From Actinokineospora pegani (GTDB lineage: Bacteria; Actinomycetota; Actinomycetes; Mycobacteriales; Pseudonocardiaceae): a stretch of DNA of 64,000 nucleotides. The notes under the pieces are model-generated. The model did not search any database, was not told where the DNA came from, and was given only the letters and a program-made list of their open reading frames with translations. The position numbers were made by a program, and so were the translations under genes. Position 1 is the stretch's first letter; the number at the start of each line of letters is the position of its first letter. Location of the stretch: NCBI RefSeq assembly GCF_009745975.1, contig NZ_WHOL01000036.1:44149-108148 (forward strand). The letters run 5' to 3'. Of the stretch, positions 42,269 through 49,519 are shown one piece after another.

Positions 42269-42606
42269 CGGGGCACCTCCGCGTGCTGGGTGATCGCGGC
42301 GACCGCCGGACCGTCGCCGAGGTGGTCGGTGATGACCTCGGTCATCCGCGCGGTCGCCGTCCGTTGGGCGGCCCGGGCGGTGTCGACGATGAGCGCGGCG
42401 AGCACGTCGACCTCGAGCCTGCGCGCCGCCGGGGTGAGCGCGACGTCCGCCAGCACCCCCGCGGCGGTCACCGTGACGGCGACCTCGCCGCGCGGCGAGG
42501 TCGCTGTCTCCTCGAGTTCGCGCAGCCGCTCGCCCGCCGCCCGAGCACCCTTCGCGGCCGCCCCGACGCGCTCGCGGTACTCCGCCAGCCATTGCGCTGG
42601 GTCCAT
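42265..42606 (-). CDS. YbaB/EbfC family nucleoid-associated protein
   Basis: This protein has 113 residues; ATG 42606 has aaaggagac upstream. It has the YbaB/EbfC plan: N-terminal helix (WLAEYRERVGAAAKGARAA), beta strands SPRGEVAVTVTAAGVLADVA, then helix VLAALIVDTARAAQRTA. These dimeric proteins bind DNA in many bacteria; in actinomycetes, copies are often embedded in ESX loci, where the role is not known. It starts after a 26-base gap from the EspG-like gene, the only gap in the operon. Confidence 0.8.
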   Translation of the reverse strand: MDPAQWLAEYRERVGAAAKGARAAGERLRELEETATSPRGEVAVTVTAAGVLADVALTPAARRLEVDVLAALIVDTARAAQRTATARMTEVITDHLGDGPAVAAITQHAEVPR

Positions 42607-42632
42607 CGTGGTCTCCTTTGTCTCGTGCGATC

Positions 42633-43406
42633 TCAACCGCGGGCGATGGCCGCCATCTCGCCGAGCACCCGTCTGATCTCTTCGTGCCGCAGCGGGTTCA
42701 CGCTCACCCATCCGCCACCCCGATCCACCCGGACCCGGCCCAGCGGGCTGTCCACCCAGGACAATTCCAGCGGGCGGCCGTTCCGCACGACTCCGAGTTG
42801 CCCCCTGCCCCCGACCTCCGGGAACAGATCGACCAGTTGGTCGACGACACCACCGTCGCCGCCGTGCGCCGTCACCAGTTCCCGCGCCGCGCACCGACTC
42901 CCCGGCGCGGCCGACAGGACAGCCGCGGGCACGGTGATCGGCATGACCGCCGCGGGACGCGCCTCGGGGACACCGCGCATGACCTCCTCGGTCAGGGCGG
43001 TGTCCGGCACGCTCACGACCTCGGTCCGCCCACCCCCGTCCTGGCGGCAGACGAGGGCCCGGCGACCGTGGACGAGCGCGACGACACCGAGCGCGGAACC
43101 CGGCCCGACCACGACCAGGTCGATCGCGCTCCGGTGGTGGCGCAGCGCCGCGACGCACTCGGCCGCCAGACCGTGCCCTGTCGCCAGCCCGCGGTCGGCC
43201 ATCGTCCGCATCGCGGTGGCGAGCAGGGCGGCCCGCTCCACCGCGAGCCTGCCCACCGACGGCACCCGCAGCGGGAACGGCCACCGCACGCCCGCGTGCG
43301 CGGCGAGCGCGTCCATCTCGTCCGAGCCGAACTCGACGGCTCGGCTGGTCGCGGCGGTCGCGGCGGTCGCGGCGGTCGCGGCGGTCGCGGCGGTCGCGGC
43401 GGTCAC
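42633..43406 (-). CDS. EspG-family ESX chaperone-like protein
   Basis: This protein has 257 residues from GTG 43406, overlapping the preceding stop (GTGA). The N-terminus is an Ala-Ala-Thr tandem repeat (residues 2-20) encoded by a 9-bp DNA repeat. From residue 24 it follows the EspG plan: VEFGSDEMDALAAHAGVRWP, then alternating strands (SAIDLVVVGPGSALGVVALV, GRRALVCRQDGG) and the closing VSVNPLRHEEIRRVLGEM. In mycobacteria EspG binds PE-PPE pairs in the cytosol and delivers them to the ESX machine. The PPE-like gene heads the same operon. Confidence 0.82.
   Translation of the reverse strand: MTAATAATAATAATAATAATSRAVEFGSDEMDALAAHAGVRWPFPLRVPSVGRLAVERAALLATAMRTMADRGLATGHGLAAECVAALRHHRSAIDLVVVGPGSALGVVALVHGRRALVCRQDGGGRTEVVSVPDTALTEEVMRGVPEARPAAVMPITVPAAVLSAAPGSRCAARELVTAHGGDGGVVDQLVDLFPEVGGRGQLGVVRNGRPLELSWVDSPLGRVRVDRGGGWVSVNPLRHEEIRRVLGEMAAIARG
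43347..43406 (-). repeat. 9-bp tandem repeat at the 5' end of the EspG-like gene
   Basis: Six perfect copies of ggtcgcggc (43347-43400) are followed by a partial seventh unit. Read on the minus strand they encode repeated Ala-Ala-Thr directly after the start codon. Because the unit is a multiple of three, copy-number change alters protein length but not frame. Confidence 0.9.
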
Positions 43407-43747
43407 AGTCGATCACCCACCGACCGGAACGCGGACTCGGCGTCGGACTCCTGCTCGCCGTAGTCGTGCTTCGCCTGCGCGAGCGTGCGCTGGAACTCCC
43501 GCACGTCCCGTTCGGCGGCCTGGATCTCGCCCACCAGCCCGTCCGGACCGGCGGCTTCCCGCAGCCGCTCGGCCAGGTGCGCCGCGGGCGGGGCGGTGCC
43601 CAGCAGCGGCAGCCGCTCGGCCAGGCCGCTCGCCGTGGCGACGAGCTCGCCGGTGAGGTCGACCAGCTCGGTGAGCGCGGTGATCCGCAGCCCCAGCAGG
43701 TCGGGCTCGACCTGGTAGCCGGTGTTGCCGTTCGTGTTGTCGTTCAC
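43403..43747 (-). CDS. Small helical ESX-associated protein
   Basis: This protein has 114 residues from GTG 43747, overlapping the PPE-like gene's stop (GTGA). It is two long helices: ITALTELVDLTGELVATASG and EIQAAERDVREFQRTLAQAK. There is no signal peptide. Size, helicity and position between a PPE-like and an EspG-like gene suggest the WXG/PE-type partner of the upstream protein, although no WXG motif is present. No specific family is recognised. Confidence 0.65.
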   Translation of the reverse strand: MNDNTNGNTGYQVEPDLLGLRITALTELVDLTGELVATASGLAERLPLLGTAPPAAHLAERLREAAGPDGLVGEIQAAERDVREFQRTLAQAKHDYGEQESDAESAFRSVGDRL

Positions 43748-44778
43748 TGGTCCGCTCCGATCACCGGGACGCTGGTGGCCTCGTCGACGACGAACAGCTT
43801 CTGGTCGAGCGCGGGCATCCGGTTCTCGTGGCGCTCCTCCTCGGTGCCCGAGCCCCGGCCCGCGCCCGGCGACACCATCCCGCCCTGGGCCGTCGTGCGG
43901 GCCGCGGCGGGCTCAGCGGCCGGGGCGGCCAGGGCGGCGTGGCCGGGAGCGCCCGGCACGACCCCGAACCGGGCGCCCAGCCCGGGCGCCGGACCGGGCA
44001 CGGGCTGCCTGGCGGGCGCCCCCGGCCCCCCGCCGACCTCGCCACCGCCGTGCCCGACGCCCGCCACCGAGGGTGGGCCACCGCTCGCCGGTCGCTCCCA
44101 CCGCACCCTGGCATCGGGTTCGGCACCCGTCGGGGTCGCGGCCGCCGGGGCCGTCGCCGCCGGGGCCGCCATCGCCGGGGTGGTCGTCGCCGGGGTGGCG
44201 GCCGGGATGGCGCCTCGGGCCTCGCCGATCAGCCTGCTCCCGCCGACCAGGTTCGACTCGTAGACCTCCATGGCGTGGATCGCCTGGGCCTTCTGCTGAT
44301 CGCCCGCGACGCTGCCGAGGTAGAAGCTGAACCCGCCGCCCGCCACCGCCCCGAACGCCGTGCCGACCTCGGAGTAGGCGGGCCTGCTGAACGCCGACGC
44401 GAAATCCGTCCACCCACGGGTGAAGTCCGGCGCGGGCGGCGGCATCATGGCCCGCGCCGTGGCCAGCCCGTCGGCGGCGTCCTGCGCCGCCCGGTGACCG
44501 GCGTGGGCGAACTCGGCGAGCTTGTCCACCCGCTCGGCCAGCGCAGCCAACCGGGCGACGGCCTCCTCGGTCGCCCGCCCCCGCCAGTCACCCAGCAGCG
44601 CGGTCCGCTGCTCGCGCAGCGCTTGGGCGTGTGTCGTCAGCGCGTCCCGGTGCCGTCCCCACTCGGCGGCGACAGTGCTGACGTCAGCGACGTCAGCGCC
44701 CTCCCACAACATCCGGTACAGCTCTTCGTGGGTGTAGGCCTCCCAGTTCACCCACGGCGATGACTCCGTCGAAACCAC
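43744..44778 (-). CDS. PPE/WXG-domain type VII secretion substrate
   Basis: This protein has 344 residues; GTG 44778 has aaaggggg upstream. Residues 8-110 are a helical hairpin of the PPE/WXG kind: NWEAYTHEELYRMLWEGADV, AAEWGRHRDALTTHAQAL and W-x-G in LLGDWRGRATEEAVARL. A glycine-rich segment (GTAFGAVAGGGFSFYLG) and a long low-complexity Ala/Pro/Gly/Thr tail (residues about 200-310) follow. The protein ends with PALDQKLFVVDEATSVPVIG, a conserved-looking C-terminal tag. It heads the eight-gene operon; no ESX core gene (eccB-eccE) is in the window. Confidence 0.8.
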   Translation of the reverse strand: MVSTESSPWVNWEAYTHEELYRMLWEGADVADVSTVAAEWGRHRDALTTHAQALREQRTALLGDWRGRATEEAVARLAALAERVDKLAEFAHAGHRAAQDAADGLATARAMMPPPAPDFTRGWTDFASAFSRPAYSEVGTAFGAVAGGGFSFYLGSVAGDQQKAQAIHAMEVYESNLVGGSRLIGEARGAIPAATPATTTPAMAAPAATAPAAATPTGAEPDARVRWERPASGGPPSVAGVGHGGGEVGGGPGAPARQPVPGPAPGLGARFGVVPGAPGHAALAAPAAEPAAARTTAQGGMVSPGAGRGSGTEEERHENRMPALDQKLFVVDEATSVPVIGADQ

Positions 44779-44890
44779 CCCGGCCCCCTTTCGCTCACCG
44801 TGCCGAGCCAGGCTCGCCGCGAGTCGCCCAGGGGATCAAGGCCGTCCGGGGGCCATTCGTGGCCGCACCGGTTGACCAGGGGAAATGCCG

Positions 44891-46960
44891 TCAGTGGCCG
44901 GTTGTCAGATGGTCCTGCAGCCGGGCGTGGCGGAACTGGTAGACCGCACCCGAGCGACGCAGGACGCCCCGCCGGTAGGCCGTTTCGAGGAACGCGGGCA
45001 GAGCGCGGGGCAGCCGCCCGGTCAGCGGCAGCCAGATCCGTCCGAACACCACCCACGTGCCCCACGCGGTCAGGCTGGCCACGCTGAGCCCCACCCCCAC
45101 GCCCAGCACCAGCCCGTACGCCAGGGCGATCGGCCCCTGCGCGGCGAGCAGGGCGGCGCTGTAGGCGACCCAGGTGAGCACGCCGAAGATGACCGCCTGG
45201 GCCACCACCGCGCGCCGGTTGGCGTTCAGCAGCGCCATCGGGCTGACCGCCGAGCTGATGTCCACCGGCGCCTCGAACCGGGCCAGCGCACCCCACACCA
45301 CACCCACCACCACGCCGAACACCAGCCCGAACACCACCGCGCCGGGAGTCGACCCGCCGAGCCAGCCCAGGACCCAGAACGGCGCGCCGAGCTCGGCCGC
45401 GATCCCCAGACCCGCGGCCATGCCGACGCCCGCCGCGAGTCCGACGAGCAGCCTGCGCCAGGCGAACCGGCTGCCGCCGCGCAGCCGGATGCGCACCCGC
45501 AGCGGCTCGAACACCGTTCCGCTGAAGGCCAGCATCGCGCCGTGGGCCAGGCCGGCGGTGAGGCCTGCCGCGAACCCCTCCGCGACACCCGCCGACAGCC
45601 CCGCTGCCACGCCCGCGGCGAGACCGCCGGTGAGCCCGTGCGCCACCCCGATCACCAGCGCGGCGAGCAGACCCACGACCACCCCGACGACCACCCCGCT
45701 GACCACCATGCGCACCCACGTCGCGAGCCCGCTGCCGAGCTGCCACCACGCGAGGTCGTGGGTACCCATGCGGGCGAGGTGGCGGGCGAGGAACCCCAGG
45801 GTGGGGCGGTCGTCGACGGGCACCACCCCGCCCAGCAGCCGCCGTTCGATCGTCGCCCGGTCGGCGTCGAGCAGCTCGGCCGGATCGTGGTCGGGGGTGT
45901 CGCTGTAGAGGGCCCTGGCGAGGCCGACCATCAACGGTGTGGAGAACACGGCGGCGAGGTCGCCGTCGGGTTGCTCCCGGACGCGCCGCAGCACCGGTTC
46001 CCAGATGGGCTTGCGGCTCGTGCGCGGCAGGTAGCCCGCCAGGTCGTCGACGGTCAGATCGATGATCTCGACCGCGGCGACCGCGGTCAGCACGTCGGTG
46101 CCCTCGACCGCGGCGCGGAACTCGTCAGGGCGGCTGGTCAGCAGCATCGGCAGCGTGGTCGTGTTCAGCGCGGCCAGCGCCGAGCGGTGCAGGCCGGAGG
46201 CGATCTCGTCGAACCCGTCGAGCACCGGCAGCACCCGGCCGGACTCGACCAGCGCGGCGGCCAGCGTCGTCTCGCCCGGCCCCGGGGCGGCCAGCCCGGG
46301 GTGGTCCCGCAGGAGCTGGTCGGTCATCCACTCCCGCAGGGCGGTCGTGGCCGGGTTCCACGAGCCGACCGTGAAGACCACCGGCACCGGGTCGCCCGGG
46401 CGGGCGGTGTCGAGCATGCCGAGGACGAACCGCGTCGTCATGATCGTCTTGCCCGCCCCGGCGCGGCCGAGCACGACCAGCCTGCGCGACCGGATCCGCC
46501 GGTAGACGGCCACGATCTGGTCCAGTTCGCCGTCCAGGCGCACCGGCGCCACGGTCTCGCCCGACCGGGCCATGCCGATGTTGGTCCAGGAGTCCGCCAG
46601 CTCGGCGGGCGCCGCCCGCCAGCGGACCGGCAGCGGCACCGGGTCGTGGATCTGCCGCTGTTCCTCCTCCCGCACCAGCCGCGCGCGCAGTTCGTGGGCC
46701 AGCCGGGCCACGGCCTCGGCGAGCACGCCGGACTCGGCGCTCGGCGCCGTCCCGCCGAGGAGTTCGGCGCGCTCGGCCGCCGTGAGCCCCAAGGCGTCGG
46801 CCAAGCGGTCGATGGTGCTGACCCGCGGCGCGTCCCGCTCACCGGTCTCCAGGCCGCGCACCGTCCGCACCCCGAGCCCCGCCTTCACGGCGAGCTCCTC
46901 CTGGGTCAGCCCGGCCCGGTTCCGGAAGACCTTCACCCGCTCACCGAACTCGCTCGCCAT
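44891..46960 (-). CDS. HTH-NACHT-transmembrane protein, copy B
   Basis: This protein has 689 residues from ATG 46960. It has an XRE-type HTH at 5-65 (GLTQEELAVKAGLGVRTVRG, GLETGERDAPRVSTIDRL). The NACHT NTPase has Walker A VVLGRAGAGKTIMTTRFVL, Walker B VLPVLDGFDEIASGLHR and sensor-like LLTSRPDEFRAAV. A winged segment with FLARHLARMGTHDLAWW follows, then from about residue 405 eight or more glycine-rich transmembrane helices, and a C-terminal soluble tail ending FRHARLQDHL. Copy A (47042-49225) lies 81 bases upstream with the same plan. NACHT proteins are STAND switches; several bacterial ones defend against phage, so a membrane-damaging abortive response is an attractive guess, not shown here. 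Confidence 0.85.
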   Translation of the reverse strand: MASEFGERVKVFRNRAGLTQEELAVKAGLGVRTVRGLETGERDAPRVSTIDRLADALGLTAAERAELLGGTAPSAESGVLAEAVARLAHELRARLVREEEQRQIHDPVPLPVRWRAAPAELADSWTNIGMARSGETVAPVRLDGELDQIVAVYRRIRSRRLVVLGRAGAGKTIMTTRFVLGMLDTARPGDPVPVVFTVGSWNPATTALREWMTDQLLRDHPGLAAPGPGETTLAAALVESGRVLPVLDGFDEIASGLHRSALAALNTTTLPMLLTSRPDEFRAAVEGTDVLTAVAAVEIIDLTVDDLAGYLPRTSRKPIWEPVLRRVREQPDGDLAAVFSTPLMVGLARALYSDTPDHDPAELLDADRATIERRLLGGVVPVDDRPTLGFLARHLARMGTHDLAWWQLGSGLATWVRMVVSGVVVGVVVGLLAALVIGVAHGLTGGLAAGVAAGLSAGVAEGFAAGLTAGLAHGAMLAFSGTVFEPLRVRIRLRGGSRFAWRRLLVGLAAGVGMAAGLGIAAELGAPFWVLGWLGGSTPGAVVFGLVFGVVVGVVWGALARFEAPVDISSAVSPMALLNANRRAVVAQAVIFGVLTWVAYSAALLAAQGPIALAYGLVLGVGVGLSVASLTAWGTWVVFGRIWLPLTGRLPRALPAFLETAYRRGVLRRSGAVYQFRHARLQDHLTTGH

Positions 46961-47041
46961 CCCAGGTCTCCGATCCGCTGGTCCGTCAAGATCAATGCTA
47001 GGGCGTCGCGCGGGCGGGCCACCCGTGGCCGGTGGGTCTGA

Positions 47042-49225
47042 TCAGGGCGAAAGGGCGCGGTGGAGGTGTTCCTGGAGGCGGGCGTGGCGGAACTGGTGCA
47101 CGGCGCCCGCCCGCCGCAGGACGCCGCGCCGGTAGGCGTCGTCGACGAACCGGGTGACCCGCCACGGCAGCCTGCCGGTCAGCGGGAGCCAGAAGCGGCC
47201 GAACACGAGCCACTGGCCCCACGCCGACAGGCTGAACAGCGCGCCGAGCGCGCTGCCGAGCGCGCTGATGAGCGTCACGCCGAGCGCGTCCCGCCCGCCC
47301 CAGCCGACCGGCACCCCGCCCAGGACGCCGCCGGACACCGTGACGACCAGCCCGATGAGCAGGTTGACCACGCCGACGAAGACGGGGACTGCCAGCGCGA
47401 GCTGCACGAGCGCTGTCCCGCGGTTGGACAGCAGCAGGTCTTCCGACCCCGCGGCCGAGCGGATGTCCTGCGGCGCCTCGACGGCCGCGGTCACGCCCAG
47501 GGCGAGCGCGGCCCCCACCGCGAACACCGCGCTGTAGACGCAGACGTCGTTGAGCGTGGCCGTCAGCGGTAGCGCGACGCCCGCGTTCAACCAGGTCACG
47601 ATCGTCCGGAGAACGCCGTACACACCACCGAGCAGCGCGCCCGCCAGCAGGCCGAGGCGTGCCCGGGCCCGCACTCTCGACCACCGACCGCCGGACCAGC
47701 CGCGCAGCCGGACGCGCGCCCGGGTGGGCGTGTGCTCCTGCGCGCGGACCACGCGCGCGTACATCAGGCCGAAGGCGACGCCGGTCACGAGCGTGATGGC
47801 CGGGAAGAACAGGAGGCTGCCCAGGGTGATCACGCCCAGGAGGGCCCGTTCGACCACCAGGTCGGTGAGGCCGAAGCCGATCCCCGAGACGACCCCGACC
47901 ACCAGCGCCCTGGTGCGCCGGGGCAGCTCCGTGCCGAGCCGCCACCACGCCAGGTCGTGGGTGCCGAGGGCGGACAGGTGCCCGGCGAGGTAGCCGAGCC
48001 AGTGCTGGGCCCGGTCGCCGAACTCGCCCGGCCGGTCCTGGTAGACGGCGGGCACGAACGAGGCCAGCAGGTGCCGCTCGATCGACGCCGGGGTGGGGAA
48101 CCGCTCGGTGTCGAGCAGCTCGGCCGGGTCGTGGTCGGGGGTGTCGCTGTAGACCCGGCGGGCAAGCGAGATCATCAGCGGCGTGGTCAGCACGGTGGCG
48201 ACCGCGCTGCCGGGGTCGGCGCGGACGGCGGCGACCACCGGCTCCCAGCCGGTGGCCTTGCGCGTGGTGCGGGGCAGGTAGTCGGCCACGTCGTCGACGG
48301 TGAGGTCCACCAGTTCGACGGCCGCGGCGGCGGTGAGCACGTCGGTCGCCTCGACGGCGGCGCGGTACTCGTCCGGCCTGCTGGTCAGCACGAGCGGCAG
48401 CGCCGTCTGGTTGACCGCCGCCAAGGCCGCCCGGTGCAGACCGGGCGCGATCTCGTCGAACCCGTCGAGCACCGGCAGCACCCGGCTGGTCTCCACCAGC
48501 GCGGCCGCCAGCGTCGACCCGCTAGGGCCGGGCCCGGCGAGGCCGGGGTGGTCGCGCACCAACTGCTCGGTCAGCCAGTCGCGCAGATCGCGCTCGGCCG
48601 GGTTCCACGAGCCGAGGCCGAAGATCACCGGAACCAGCGCGCCCGGCGCCCGGGTGGCCAGCAGGTCGAGCACGAACCGGGTGGTCAAGGTCGTCTTCCC
48701 GGCCCCGGCCCGCCCGAGGACGACCAGCCTGCCGGAGGGCACCCGGCGGTGGACGGCCACGACCTCGTCGAGGCTGCCCGCGAGGTCGATCGCCGGGGCG
48801 GACGTGCCCGGCCGGGCCTTGGCGATGTTGGCCCAGCCATCCCGCAGGTCCTCGGCCGCGGCCCGCCAGCGCACCGGCAGCGGCAGCGGGTCGTGCACCT
48901 GCCGGTGCTCCTCCTCGCGCTGCCACCGCACGCGCACCGCGTGGGCCAACGTCTCGACCGCCGCGGCCACCGGGTCGACCACGGGCGGCTCGGCGACGAC
49001 CTCGGCGCTGCCCGCCGCCGCGAACAGCCGGGACCGTTCGGCCCCGGACAGCTCCAGCGCCTCGGCCAGCAGGGCCACCGTGCCCACCTTGGGGTCGGAG
49101 CGCTCACCGGTCTCCAGCCCGCGCACGGTCCGAACGCCCAGCCCGGCACGCGTGGCCAGGGCGTCCTGGCTCAGCCCGGCGCGCCTGCGCCATGCCCGCA
49201 GCAGATCCCCGAAGCCGTCGCTCAC
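47042..49225 (-). CDS. HTH-NACHT-transmembrane protein, copy A
   Basis: This protein has 727 residues from GTG 49225, preceded by a purine run (gagggggga); the frame is open to 49351. It has an XRE HTH (RRAGLSQDALATRAGLGVRT), a NACHT domain (VVLGRAGAGKTTLTTRFVLD, VLPVLDGFDEIAPGLHRAAL, LVLTSRPDEYRAAVEATDVL), the signature SDTPDHDPAELLD and a multi-pass membrane region from about residue 430. The tail LPLTGRLPWRV...FRHARLQEHL is nearly identical in its last residues to copy B. The membrane part has diverged much more than the NTPase, as expected if it faces a changing target. Same orientation and short spacing imply duplication and one transcript. Confidence 0.85.
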   Translation of the reverse strand: MSDGFGDLLRAWRRRAGLSQDALATRAGLGVRTVRGLETGERSDPKVGTVALLAEALELSGAERSRLFAAAGSAEVVAEPPVVDPVAAAVETLAHAVRVRWQREEEHRQVHDPLPLPVRWRAAAEDLRDGWANIAKARPGTSAPAIDLAGSLDEVVAVHRRVPSGRLVVLGRAGAGKTTLTTRFVLDLLATRAPGALVPVIFGLGSWNPAERDLRDWLTEQLVRDHPGLAGPGPSGSTLAAALVETSRVLPVLDGFDEIAPGLHRAALAAVNQTALPLVLTSRPDEYRAAVEATDVLTAAAAVELVDLTVDDVADYLPRTTRKATGWEPVVAAVRADPGSAVATVLTTPLMISLARRVYSDTPDHDPAELLDTERFPTPASIERHLLASFVPAVYQDRPGEFGDRAQHWLGYLAGHLSALGTHDLAWWRLGTELPRRTRALVVGVVSGIGFGLTDLVVERALLGVITLGSLLFFPAITLVTGVAFGLMYARVVRAQEHTPTRARVRLRGWSGGRWSRVRARARLGLLAGALLGGVYGVLRTIVTWLNAGVALPLTATLNDVCVYSAVFAVGAALALGVTAAVEAPQDIRSAAGSEDLLLSNRGTALVQLALAVPVFVGVVNLLIGLVVTVSGGVLGGVPVGWGGRDALGVTLISALGSALGALFSLSAWGQWLVFGRFWLPLTGRLPWRVTRFVDDAYRRGVLRRAGAVHQFRHARLQEHLHRALSP

Positions 49226-49519
49226 ACCCGGTCCCCCCTCAGTACGCGCCGGGGACCGATCGTAGTGTCGGCGGGTGGCGGGTCCGCCACCGAACCACCA
49301 GCACGGCCGGAAGCGCCGGGGTCCGCGGCGGTAACCCGCGCGAACACCCAATCAAGTCCACTTTGGACATCTCCCTGAACAACTGAGATGCGCGCCGACC
49401 GGTCTGGCGAAGCTGGTCATGAAGATCGGCGACAGGCTCGAGGCACAGGACGTCGCGGTGGGCGCCCTACCGCGGATCTACGCGGCGACCGGGCCCCTCA
49501 ATGATCGCAGGCGGCATTC
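49226..49519. other. 294-bp space between NACHT copy A and the second PKS
   Basis: It holds the ribosome site and promoter region of the NACHT pair. A plus-strand frame from 49419 overlaps the PKS antisense and is not credible. No hairpin with terminator form was found for the PKS transcript reading into it, so read-through from the PKS into the NACHT pair is possible. Confidence 0.4.

Noticed and set aside
43347..43406. Tandem 9-bp units as a CRISPR array
   Set aside because: Units are contiguous without spacers and encode an Ala-Ala-Thr repeat; no CRISPR array is present in the window.
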